14,041 bases of DNA from an uncultured Oscillospiraceae bacterium (GCA_910577525.1 CAJTLI010000047.1:1-14041), one strand, 5' to 3'. Shown: positions 7,968-13,836, numbered from the stretch's first letter. The notes: generated by a model not told the origin, from the sequence alone. Program-made: numbers and translations.

Positions 7968-8627
7968 TCATGTGCGGCTCAATTCCTCCAACCGTTTTTC
8001 GTCCAGCAGCTCTACCGCTCCCCGGGACAGCTTCACCAGCCCCTCGCCCTGGAGATAGCGGAGCATCCGAGTGACCACCTCCCGGTGGGTGCCCAGGTGG
8101 TTGGCGATGGCCTCGTGGGTGATGGACAGCCGGTTCCCGCCCTCGATGGCGGCCTCGTCCAGTAGAAAACCCGCCACCCGCCGGTCCATGCTCTTCCACA
8201 TCACCTGCTCCAGCAGCCAAACAACCTCCGAAAACCGGGCGGCCATGATCTCGTTGGTATAGTTGGCCGCCGGCGCGGACTCCTCCATAATCAGCCGGTA
8301 GACTTCCGCGGGAATGACCCAGAGGCTCGTATCCTTTTCCGCCTCAATGGTGATGTCAAACTGTATGCTTCGTAGCATACAGGCGGCGGAAAACAGGCAG
8401 ACATCCCGGTCAAACAGGCGATAGATGGTGATTTCCCGGCCCTCATCTGATAAAATATAGGCCCGGAGCTGACCGGACTTTACCAGAAGCAGGCCGGTGC
8501 AGTCCGTGCTGCCGCTGTGGATCACAGCCCCCTTTGTGATCTGCCGGCAGGCCAGGCCGTCCAGAATACGGTTTTGCTGGGCGTCTGTCAGCTGATCCCA
8601 TATGGGGAACCAGTCCTGAAACTCCAT
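7968..8627 (-). CDS. Crp/Fnr-family transcriptional regulator
   Basis: This 219-residue protein has the two-part Crp/Fnr layout. An N-terminal cyclic-nucleotide-binding-type beta roll spans about 15-115, with the GxxxxSGxxRAY-type core around 45-57. A long dimer helix follows at about 125-145, and a C-terminal winged helix at about 147-213 has HTH residues 169-190 (THEAIANHLGTHREVVTRML). The classical cAMP-contact motif is not evident, so the signal is probably not cAMP. Cysteines at 27, 43, 77 and 83 could sense redox or bind a cofactor, but they do not form the N-terminal FNR iron-sulphur cluster pattern. The gene starts two bases after the stop of the DUF134-NifX gene (TAACGATG) and has no clear ribosome binding site of its own, which indicates translational coupling. 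Targets are unknown. Candidate operators lie at the operon promoter. Confidence 0.88.
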   Translation of the reverse strand: MEFQDWFPIWDQLTDAQQNRILDGLACRQITKGAVIHSGSTDCTGLLLVKSGQLRAYILSDEGREITIYRLFDRDVCLFSAACMLRSIQFDITIEAEKDTSLWVIPAEVYRLIMEESAPAANYTNEIMAARFSEVVWLLEQVMWKSMDRRVAGFLLDEAAIEGGNRLSITHEAIANHLGTHREVVTRMLRYLQGEGLVKLSRGAVELLDEKRLEELSRT

Positions 8628-8629
8628 CG

Positions 8630-9034
8630 TTACCGGCCGCAGCCGCCGTGGCCGCCGCAGCCGTGCTTGTCCTCGCCGCAGTGGTCATGGTGATCGTGCC
8701 CGTGATGGTCGCAGCGGACGTCGGCGTCATAGCTCAGCGTTCCCGCCAGGAAGCTTTGAACCGCGCCGTCGGCAGCTCCGCTCACGCCGCCGTAGAGCTT
8801 GATCCCGGCCTGGGCCAGCGCCGCCTGAGCGCCGCCGCCGATGCCGCCGCAAATCAACACGTCCACCCTCAAGCCGGACAGGAACCCCGCCAGCGCGCCG
8901 TGGCCGCTGCCGGTGGTGTCGGCAAGCTGCTCCCTCACGATCGCTCCATCCTCTGCGTCATAGATCTTCATCTGGCTGGTGTGCCCAAAATGCTGGAACA
9001 CCTGGCCGTCCTCATAAGGCACCGCAATTCTCAT
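8630..9034 (-). CDS. Possible internal translation product: NifX-like domain alone (134 aa)
   Basis: Inside the DUF134-NifX gene an in-frame ATG at 9034 is preceded by AAAGGAGA with a 7-base spacer. It stands exactly where a free-standing NifX-like protein would begin (MRIAVPY). The product would be 134 residues with the His/Cys-rich tail. The site may be a relic of two separate genes merged by loss of a stop codon, or it may give a second, shorter product today. Which is true cannot be told from sequence alone. Confidence 0.45.
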   Translation of the reverse strand: MRIAVPYEDGQVFQHFGHTSQMKIYDAEDGAIVREQLADTTGSGHGALAGFLSGLRVDVLICGGIGGGAQAALAQAGIKLYGGVSGAADGAVQSFLAGTLSYDADVRCDHHGHDHHDHCGEDKHGCGGHGGCGR

Positions 9035-9391
9035 GGTAGCTTCTCCTTTCTTTGCCTGGAGGGTCCACCGGCAGTTCCGCCCGCAGCCCCGCTCCCGGTC
9101 CCCGCGGCATATGTGGTAGTTTCCCCCCGAGATCAGAAGCGCCTTCCCGTTCACAAGGCTGTCCGAGAGTTTAAACCGCGCGCTTTCATAGATCTCCGTC
9201 ACCGTCGTCCGGGAAATTTCCATCTGCGCCGCACACTGTTCATGGGTTCTTTGTTCGTAATCGACCAGCCGGATCACTTCATATTCATCCACGGTCAGCG
9301 TGACCGTGCCAATTCCGCGCGCCGCCTGGGGGGCGAAGCCGCGGCATTCCGGCTCCGAGCAGACCCGGCGGCAGCGGGTCGGTCTGGCCAT
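8630..9391 (-). CDS. DUF134-type HTH domain fused to a NifX/NifB-type cofactor-binding domain
   Basis: This 253-residue protein has two recognisable halves. Residues 1-110 form a DUF134-type regulator: MARPTRCRRVC start, Cys7/11/16, an HTH around 48-70 (CAAQMEISRTTVTEIYESA) and a Cys95-x7-Cys103-x3-Cys107 motif. Residues 120-225 form a dinitrogenase iron-molybdenum-cofactor-type domain of the NifX/NifB C-terminal family, with MRIAVPYEDGQVFQHFGHT and CGGIGGGAQAALAQAGIKLYGG. Residues 226-253 are a His/Cys-rich tail that could bind metal. Members of this domain family outside nitrogen fixers occur near iron-sulphur handling genes; no nif gene is seen here. The ATG at 9391 follows GAGAGGAG closely and has a promoter upstream, although the frame is open further up. 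A strong internal start exists at 9034. First gene of a two-gene operon with the Crp/Fnr regulator. Confidence 0.88.
   Translation of the reverse strand: MARPTRCRRVCSEPECRGFAPQAARGIGTVTLTVDEYEVIRLVDYEQRTHEQCAAQMEISRTTVTEIYESARFKLSDSLVNGKALLISGGNYHICRGDRERGCGRNCRWTLQAKKGEATMRIAVPYEDGQVFQHFGHTSQMKIYDAEDGAIVREQLADTTGSGHGALAGFLSGLRVDVLICGGIGGGAQAALAQAGIKLYGGVSGAADGAVQSFLAGTLSYDADVRCDHHGHDHHDHCGEDKHGCGGHGGCGR
9041..9049 (-). promoter_or_regulatory. Internal Shine-Dalgarno site within the fused gene
   Basis: On the minus strand the sequence reads AAAGGAGAA, followed by GCTACC and the in-frame ATG at 9034. Strength and spacing equal or exceed those of the annotated starts in the window, which is unusual for the middle of a coding region. 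Confidence 0.6.
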
Positions 9392-9418
9392 ACCACCAGC
9401 TCCTCTCGCAAAACGTTT

Positions 9419-9432
9419 CCGGCATATGTCGG
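9419..9432. promoter_or_regulatory. Palindrome at the transcription start of the DUF134 operon, candidate operator
   Basis: The sequence CCGGCATATGTCGG is symmetric except for one base pair (CCG-n-CATATG-n-CGG). It covers the expected start of transcription, just downstream of the -10 element at 9442-9437. A second palindrome, GAACGTTC at 9448-9455, lies within the promoter spacer. Binding here would block transcription. The DUF134 HTH domain and the Crp/Fnr protein encoded by this operon are the obvious candidates. Confidence 0.4.
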
Positions 9433-9436
9433 TAAT

Positions 9437-9465
9437 AAAATACCATAGAACGTTCCGCTTGTCAA
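9437..9465 (-). promoter_or_regulatory. Sigma-A promoter of the DUF134-NifX / Crp-Fnr operon
   Basis: On the minus strand a perfect TTGACA (9465-9460) is followed by a 17-base spacer and TATTTT (9442-9437). Start of transcription would be near 9430, about 40 bases before the ATG at 9391. The GAGAGGAG ribosome binding site lies in the leader. Confidence 0.78.
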
Positions 9466-9567
9466 GCGGCGGCGTCATAACTTTTTGAACGGGGAAACCA
9501 TATCCCCCACGGTCTCCTCTGCCGCGCAGGTCATATAGCCCAATCCCCGTATTTTTTGGCAAGCCCC

Positions 9568-9596
9568 TGTCACATTTGGGCCCCAATTCTGTCTTA
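9568..9596 (+). promoter_or_regulatory. Candidate ECF-type promoter of the first sigma factor gene
   Basis: TGTCACA (9568-9574) and GTCTTA (9591-9596) are spaced 16 bases apart. They resemble the -35 and -10 elements often seen ahead of self-regulated ECF sigma genes in Firmicutes. No good sigma-A promoter is seen in this interval. Self-activation by the sigma factor encoded 45 bases downstream is inferred. Confidence 0.5.
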
Positions 9597-9601
9597 ATAG
9601 A

Positions 9602-9616
9602 TGAAAGGACCTTTCA
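9602..9616. promoter_or_regulatory. Perfect 15-bp palindrome in the leader of the first sigma gene
   Basis: TGAAAGG and CCTTTCA flank a single central A. With a one-base loop it is more likely a DNA-binding site than an RNA hairpin. It begins about six bases after the candidate -10 element and ends 24 bases before the sigma gene start. It could be an operator that shuts off the sigma-serpin operon. Confidence 0.4.
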
Positions 9617-9640
9617 ATTGAGAGGAAGGGAGGAGCATCC

Positions 9641-10198
9641 ATGGAGGACGCCGAGATCATCAGCCTGTACTGGGCCCGGGACGAGGAGGCCATCCCCGCC
9701 AGCGACGAAAAATACGGCGGGCTGTGCCGCGCCCTGTCCCGGAACATCCTGGACAGCCCCGAGGACGCCGAGGAGTGCGTCAACGACACCTGGCACCGGG
9801 CTTGGGACACCATGCCGCCCCAGCGGCCCCAGCTGCTGCGGGCCTATTTCGCGGCGATCACCCGTAATCTGTCCCTGAACCGCTGGCACAAAGCCAGGGC
9901 GGAGAAGCGGGGCGGCGGGCTGGACGTGCTGCTGTCCGAGCTGGAGGACTGTCTGCCCGCGGCGGGGTCGGTGGAGGATGCCGTGGAGTCCCATGAGCTG
10001 GCCCAGACCATCGACCGGTGGCTGACTGGCCTGGCCCTCGCGGACCGGGTGGCGTTCCTGCGGCGGTACTGGTATGGCCAGCGGGTGGACCAGGTGGCGC
10101 GGCAGGCCGGATGCTCCCCCAACACCATGACCAAGCGGCTGGGGCGCCTTCGGGAGAGCCTCCGCCGCGCCCTGGAACAGGAGGGAATTTCAGTATGA
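9641..10198 (+). CDS. ECF-type RNA polymerase sigma factor (serpin module)
   Basis: This 185-residue sigma-70-family factor of the extracytoplasmic-function group directs RNA polymerase to a small set of promoters when released from its anti-sigma partner. Region 2 covers about 24-88, with the typical run DAEECVNDTWHRAWDTMPP and then LRAYFAAITRNLSLNRWHKA. A linker (about 89-118) contains a Gly-rich turn. Region 4 covers about 120-177, with the HTH around 148-170 (VDQVARQAGCSPNTMTKRLG). The length is normal for the group. The ATG is preceded by GGGAGGAG five bases away. The gene overlaps the next one by ATGA (10195-10198), so the two products are translationally coupled. This is the usual layout for a sigma factor and its cognate membrane anti-sigma factor. 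Confidence 0.92.
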   Translation: MEDAEIISLYWARDEEAIPASDEKYGGLCRALSRNILDSPEDAEECVNDTWHRAWDTMPPQRPQLLRAYFAAITRNLSLNRWHKARAEKRGGGLDVLLSELEDCLPAAGSVEDAVESHELAQTIDRWLTGLALADRVAFLRRYWYGQRVDQVARQAGCSPNTMTKRLGRLRESLRRALEQEGISV

Positions 10199-11574
10199 GC
10201 AAACGAAGTGAACGGCTTTTTGAGGCGTTGGGCGGGATCAGCCAGCAGAAGGTGGACGAGGCGGCTCCCGGCGGGGAGAACACCGCCCATCGGAACTGGT
10301 TTGGAAAGAGAAGGTGGCTGGGCGCGGTGGCGGCGGTGCTGGCCGTGGCCATCCTGGGGAGCGTGTTTCTGCGCCCCGGCGGGGCCCTGACCGCCTACGC
10401 CATCGCCCAGGCCCAGTACCCGGAGACGGCCCAGCGGCAGGAGCTGGGGGACACCACAGCGTTGGAGAGCTTCTTTGTTCGGAGCGCCCAGACCTTTTTG
10501 ACTCAGGAGCCGGGGGAGAACCGGGTCTACTCCCCGCTGAATGTCTATATGGCTCTGTCCATGCTGGCCCAGCTCACCGGCGGGGAGAGCCAGGGGCAGA
10601 TCCTGGAGCTGCTGGGCAGCGGCAGCATGGACGGGCTGCGGAAGCAGGCCGGCGGCGTGTGGCACGCCGGCTATCGGAACGACAAAACCGCGACCTCCAT
10701 CCTGGCAAGCTCCCTGTGGCTGAACCAGGACGTACGGTTCAACCAGGACACCATGGACATCCTGGCCCGAGATTTTTACGCCTCCTCCTATGCGGGGAAG
10801 ATGGGGTCAAAGGAGCTGAACAAGGCTTTGCAGGACTGGCTCAACGAGCAGACCGGCGGGCTTCTGGAGGAACAGGCCGGGAACATCGAGCTGGGTCCCA
10901 ACATTATCCTGGCCCTGGCCACGACGCTTTATTTCAAGGCCCCGTGGGTCGACGATTTTCCCAAGGATAAGACCGCGCCCCAAACCTTCCACACCCCCGC
11001 CGAAGATGTGGAGACGGATTTCATGCACCAGATCACTACAGAAAACTACTATTGGGGCGACCGGTTTTCCGCCATGGGCCAGGCTTTCGCGGAGGGGGGC
11101 GCCATGTGGTTCCTCCTGCCCGACGAGGGGGTGGCGCCGGAGGAGCTGCTGGCCGACCAGGAGACCATGGACTTCCTCTTTACCGGGAATAAATACGAGT
11201 GGGAGCAAAAAACGTTTGTCCTGATGAACAAATCCGTCCCGAAGTTCGATGTATCCTCCCAATTCGATCTGGAGGACGGGCTGAAGGCTCTGGGTGTCAC
11301 CGACGTCTACGATTCGGCGGTTTCCGACTTCACCCCTATGACCACCGATGTGGACGTGCCCATCACCCTTTCCATGGCCAACCACGCCGCCCGAGTGGTG
11401 ATTGACGAGGAGGGCTGCACCGCGGCGGCCTTTACGGTCGCGGCTCCCGGCTGCGAGGCCGCCGCGGAGGACGAGGTGGACTTTGTGCTGGACCGGCCCT
11501 TCCTGTTCTGTATCACTGGGGACAGCGGCCTGCCCCTGTTCGTGGGGATCGTCAACTACCCCACAGGGAACTGA
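10195..11574 (+). CDS. Membrane-anchored serpin with an anti-sigma-like cytoplasmic segment
   Basis: This 459-residue protein has three parts. Residues 1-40 are cytoplasmic and carry LFEALGGISQQKVDEAA, similar in pattern to the short N-terminal segments of anti-sigma factors paired with ECF sigma genes in Clostridia. Residues 41-59 form one transmembrane helix preceded by KRR, giving an N-in topology. Residues about 80-459 form a full serpin (serine protease inhibitor) domain outside the cell. Serpin marks are SPLNVYMALSMLAQLTGGES (helix B region), ALATTLYFKAPW, a hinge EEGCTAAAFT (from Glu405) and the signature FVLDRPFLFCI at 430-440. Aligned on loop length with antithrombin, P1-P1' would be Glu421-Ala422. 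The only cysteines are 408, 420 and 439. The ATG overlaps the sigma gene stop, with GGAGG upstream. Inferred role: anti-sigma factor whose outer sensor is a protease trap. A simple anchored protease inhibitor is the alternative. Confidence 0.85.
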   Translation: MSKRSERLFEALGGISQQKVDEAAPGGENTAHRNWFGKRRWLGAVAAVLAVAILGSVFLRPGGALTAYAIAQAQYPETAQRQELGDTTALESFFVRSAQTFLTQEPGENRVYSPLNVYMALSMLAQLTGGESQGQILELLGSGSMDGLRKQAGGVWHAGYRNDKTATSILASSLWLNQDVRFNQDTMDILARDFYASSYAGKMGSKELNKALQDWLNEQTGGLLEEQAGNIELGPNIILALATTLYFKAPWVDDFPKDKTAPQTFHTPAEDVETDFMHQITTENYYWGDRFSAMGQAFAEGGAMWFLLPDEGVAPEELLADQETMDFLFTGNKYEWEQKTFVLMNKSVPKFDVSSQFDLEDGLKALGVTDVYDSAVSDFTPMTTDVDVPITLSMANHAARVVIDEEGCTAAAFTVAAPGCEAAAEDEVDFVLDRPFLFCITGDSGLPLFVGIVNYPTGN

Positions 11575-11606
11575 TCAAAGCCGGTAAGCATTCCGGAACA
11601 AACCGC

Positions 11607-11643
11607 AAAGCGCCCCACGGATGGCAATCCGCGGGGCGCTTTT
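11607..11643 (+). terminator. Strong intrinsic terminator after the serpin gene
   Basis: AAAGCGCCCC (11607-11616) pairs with GGGGCGCTTT (11633-11642), and CGGAT (11618-11622) pairs with ATCCG (11627-11631) around a 4-base loop. One A/C mismatch separates the two stems. The helix runs into four T residues. It ends the first sigma module 32 bases after the serpin stop codon and separates it from the second. The stem ends in A-runs, so it may also work in the other direction, but no minus-strand gene needs it. Confidence 0.88.
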
Positions 11644-11716
11644 GGACTGTCCGGCAGCTCCGGCGGTCTTTCCCATTTGAGCCTGTTCCGCAGCTCAAAA
11701 ATTTTTTGATTTGGAG

Positions 11717-11747
11717 TGAACCTTTTGCCCCAGGCGGAGGTATATCA
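11717..11747 (+). promoter_or_regulatory. Candidate ECF-type promoter of the second sigma factor gene
   Basis: TGAACCTTTT (11717-11726) and GTATATC (11740-11746) have the spacing and AACC core of ECF-type promoters. It differs clearly from the TGTCACA-type element ahead of the first sigma gene, which suggests that each sigma recognises its own promoter. Self-regulation is inferred. Confidence 0.5.
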
Positions 11748-11751
11748 TAGC

Positions 11752-11762
11752 AAAGGGGGTGA
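11752..11762 (+). promoter_or_regulatory. Shine-Dalgarno site that decides a TTG start
   Basis: AAAGGGGGTGA differs by one base from the full anti-Shine-Dalgarno complement and lies five bases before TTG at 11768. A GTG at 11759 in the same frame overlaps this site and is therefore unlikely to be the start. Confidence 0.7.
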
Positions 11763-11767
11763 GGCGG

Positions 11768-12256
11768 TTGATCGACCAGTACATACAGCGGTATGGCCGG
11801 AGGCTGTATGGCCTGTGCCGTTCGCTGTGCCCGAACCGGTCCGACGCGGACGACCTGTATCAGGAGACCTGGCTGAAGGTGGTCAAACACATCTCCCAAT
11901 ATGACCCGGACCGGGACTTCGAGCCCTGGCTTACCCGCATCTGCGTCAACACCTACCGCAGCGCCCTGCGGCGGCTGGCCAGAAGCCCTCTGCTGGACTT
12001 TTCCAGCGGAGAGGACAAGGACCGGGTGCTGAACGCCGTCCCGGCGCCGGAGGAGCAGGACTATACCCCCCTGTACGAGGCGGTGGGGGCTCTGCCGGAC
12101 AAGCTGCGGCTGGCGGTGGCGCTGTTCTATTTCCAGGACATGGACCTGGAAAACACCGCCCAGGCCCTGGGCATTCCGGCGGGGACGGTGAAGTCCCGGC
12201 TGAACAAGGCCAGAAAACTGTTGAAGGAGGCGCTTGCCGATGAGACAGACCCTTGA
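11768..12256 (+). CDS. ECF-type RNA polymerase sigma factor (zinc-ribbon module)
   Basis: This 162-residue ECF sigma factor has region 2 at about 1-68, with the motif SDADDLYQETWLKVVKHISQYDPDRDFEPWLTRICVN split across its helices. Region 4 lies at about 100-155, with LPDKLRLAVALFYFQDMDLENTAQALGIPAGTVKSRLNKA, of which TAQALGIPAGTVKSRL is the HTH. TTG is preferred as the start because of the near-perfect Shine-Dalgarno five bases upstream; a GTG nine bases earlier would overlap that site. The protein differs from the other sigma in the window: it is shorter, lacks the Gly-rich linker and keeps the more classical region 4. Its 3' end overlaps the next gene by 17 bases. It most likely controls its own operon and responds through the two membrane proteins downstream. 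Confidence 0.92.
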   Translation: MIDQYIQRYGRRLYGLCRSLCPNRSDADDLYQETWLKVVKHISQYDPDRDFEPWLTRICVNTYRSALRRLARSPLLDFSSGEDKDRVLNAVPAPEEQDYTPLYEAVGALPDKLRLAVALFYFQDMDLENTAQALGIPAGTVKSRLNKARKLLKEALADETDP

Positions 12257-12527
12257 TTTTGAGCGGTTCGACCCGCCCGTCCTGAACGAGCGGATGCTGC
12301 GGCGGAAGCTGGAGGAGCGGCAGGAGAGGCGGTATGTCGTCCTGCTGGCCATCGCCGGGGCGCTGCTGGAGACGGCGCTGGTCTTGCTGGGGCTTCTGTA
12401 CTGGACCATTTCTCCCGCCCTGGGCCTGGGCTGTTTCTGCTTCGCCCTCATCTCCACCGCAGGCGGCGGGGCCGTCGCCATCGTCTTTGTCCAGAAAGGA
12501 GGGGCCAACGATGCCTTTAGCTCTTAA
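12240..12527 (+). CDS. Small two-helix membrane protein, putative anti-sigma factor
   Basis: This 95-residue protein has no family I can name. It has a charged cytoplasmic segment of about 31 residues (FERFDPPVLNERMLRRKLEE), then two hydrophobic helices at about 32-54 and 59-83, and a short Ser/Ala tail. The positive-inside rule places the N-terminus in the cytoplasm. The ATG was chosen over an in-frame TTG six bases earlier because AAGGAGG lies nine bases upstream. It overlaps the sigma gene by 17 bases and the next gene by 17 bases, so all three should be translated together. Position directly after an ECF sigma gene and the exposed helical N-terminus make it the best candidate for the cognate anti-sigma factor. 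It lacks the HxxxCxxC motif of zinc anti-sigma factors. Confidence 0.75.
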   Translation: MRQTLDFERFDPPVLNERMLRRKLEERQERRYVVLLAIAGALLETALVLLGLLYWTISPALGLGCFCFALISTAGGGAVAIVFVQKGGANDAFSS

Positions 12528-13836
12528 AATGTCGAGCTTGCTTTTTGTCGCGCTGATCGTGCTCACCATCCCCGCCCTTGTGGGCGTGTACGTCTACCGG
12601 GACGCCCGCCGCCGGGGGATGAGCGCCCCGCTGTGGACGCTGGTGGCCGTGCTGGCCCCCGCCCTGGTGGGGTTCATCATCTACCTGCTGGTCCGGAAGG
12701 GGTACTCCGACCTGGAATGCCCCCGGTGCGGCGCGCCCGTCACAGAGCAGTATGTGGTCTGCCCCCAGTGCGGGGCCAAGCTGCGCCCCGCCTGCCCCAG
12801 CTGCACCGCCCCGGTGGAGCCGGACTGGAAGGTGTGCCCCCGGTGCGCCGCCCCCCTGGAGGGCGTACAGATGGATGCCGCCCCGCCCCGGCGGCGGCAG
12901 GACCGGACGCTGAACAAAATTTTGATCGCCGTCATCGCGGTCCCGGTCCTGCTGATCCTGTTCTCCGTCGTGGGCTTTGTCGTGTTTCAGACCGGCGCTC
13001 CCGGTACTGTCTCCCTCCAGGAGCTGACCTTTGACGAGTATGACCGGCAGCAGCCCTCGAAGGTGGTGCGGGGCGCGGTCCGCCGCTGGGTGGACGAGTG
13101 GGAGGGCCAGGGGGACTGGGCCTACGCCCTGCGGTACGACCTGCCCGGCGAGTACGATTATGAGAACAAGACCTATTTTCTCATCTATGTCCCCGCCGGG
13201 GGCGGGCAGAGCAATAAGAGCATTGGCACCAGCTCATCCCTGTTCGGCTCCACGCTGAGCCTGGACCTGGAGCGGACGGGGAACAGCGGCTATCTGTTCA
13301 GCGTCCTATACACCGGGGAGAAGGCCCCCAAGCTGGACATCACCCTGGGCGGCAAGTCGATCCGCTGCGCGGTGCAGACCGTGAACTACAACCCCACCAC
13401 CTTCCTGATCTACCCCGACTACTCCCAAACCCCCCGGGAGAAGGTGGAATTTCTCCCTGAGCGCGTCACGGTGAGCAAGCTGGAGCGCACCGGGAAGGGG
13501 TCCAGCAAATATGTGGGGTCCGTGGGCGTGACGGACGAGAATACACTCTACCAGCTGATGGCCGCCATCGACGGCGGGGAGCGGCAGGACTGGGGCTCCC
13601 CCATCTATGAGGCCATGAGCGGATTGGACATCTCGGGGGGGTTCGAGATCCGCGTCGAGTACAAGGTCCGGGAGGAGTATATCATGCACGAGGACATGGC
13701 CATTTTGCAGGTATTCCGGCAGGACGGGGCGTGCTGGCTCATTGACGAGCGCATCCGCCACGGAGACAATTTCCGGCTGATGGATCAGGGCTTTTATGAG
13801 CTGCTGGAGGGGCTGTTTCGGGAGGACCTCCCGTAG
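12511..13836 (+). CDS. Membrane protein with double zinc ribbon and large C-terminal domain
   Basis: This 441-residue protein begins with two hydrophobic helices at about 8-28 and 42-62 separated by YRDARRRGM, a pattern like the PLDc_N-type two-helix module. Two zinc ribbons follow, with CxxC pairs at Cys70/73 and 84/87 and at Cys95/98 and 109/112, each with ten residues between the pairs. A basic linker (PRRRQDR) leads to a third helix at about 136-160. The remaining 280 residues are beta-rich and not recognised. All three helices have basic flanks, so the topology is uncertain; ribbons inside and the large domain outside is the usual expectation. The ATG is preceded by GGAGGGG and overlaps the previous gene by 17 bases. 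As the last gene of the sigma operon it may be the sensor or a co-regulator of the anti-sigma step. Confidence 0.85.
   Translation: MPLALKMSSLLFVALIVLTIPALVGVYVYRDARRRGMSAPLWTLVAVLAPALVGFIIYLLVRKGYSDLECPRCGAPVTEQYVVCPQCGAKLRPACPSCTAPVEPDWKVCPRCAAPLEGVQMDAAPPRRRQDRTLNKILIAVIAVPVLLILFSVVGFVVFQTGAPGTVSLQELTFDEYDRQQPSKVVRGAVRRWVDEWEGQGDWAYALRYDLPGEYDYENKTYFLIYVPAGGGQSNKSIGTSSSLFGSTLSLDLERTGNSGYLFSVLYTGEKAPKLDITLGGKSIRCAVQTVNYNPTTFLIYPDYSQTPREKVEFLPERVTVSKLERTGKGSSKYVGSVGVTDENTLYQLMAAIDGGERQDWGSPIYEAMSGLDISGGFEIRVEYKVREEYIMHEDMAILQVFRQDGACWLIDERIRHGDNFRLMDQGFYELLEGLFREDLP

Noticed and set aside
8630..9391. Nitrogen fixation gene (nifX or nifB) call
   Set aside because: The domain belongs to the wider cofactor-binding family found in many non-fixing anaerobes, and no nif genes or radical SAM domain are present.
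8648..9448. Plus-strand open frame opposite the DUF134-NifX gene
   Set aside because: It is the antisense shadow of a GC-rich gene with recognised domains on the other strand.
9475..9535. Minus-strand tail reading GYMTCAAEETVGDMVSPFKKL upstream of the DUF134 promoter
   Set aside because: It looks protein-like over about 20 residues, but no start, ribosome binding site or recognisable family supports a gene or remnant.
9601..9621. Six-codon leader peptide (MKGPFN) ahead of the first sigma gene
   Set aside because: It has no ribosome binding site and is explained by the palindrome that covers the same bases.
11552..12508. Minus-strand open frame opposite the second sigma and small membrane protein genes
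   Set aside because: Low-complexity translation, no ribosome binding site, and the plus strand has well-supported overlapping genes here.
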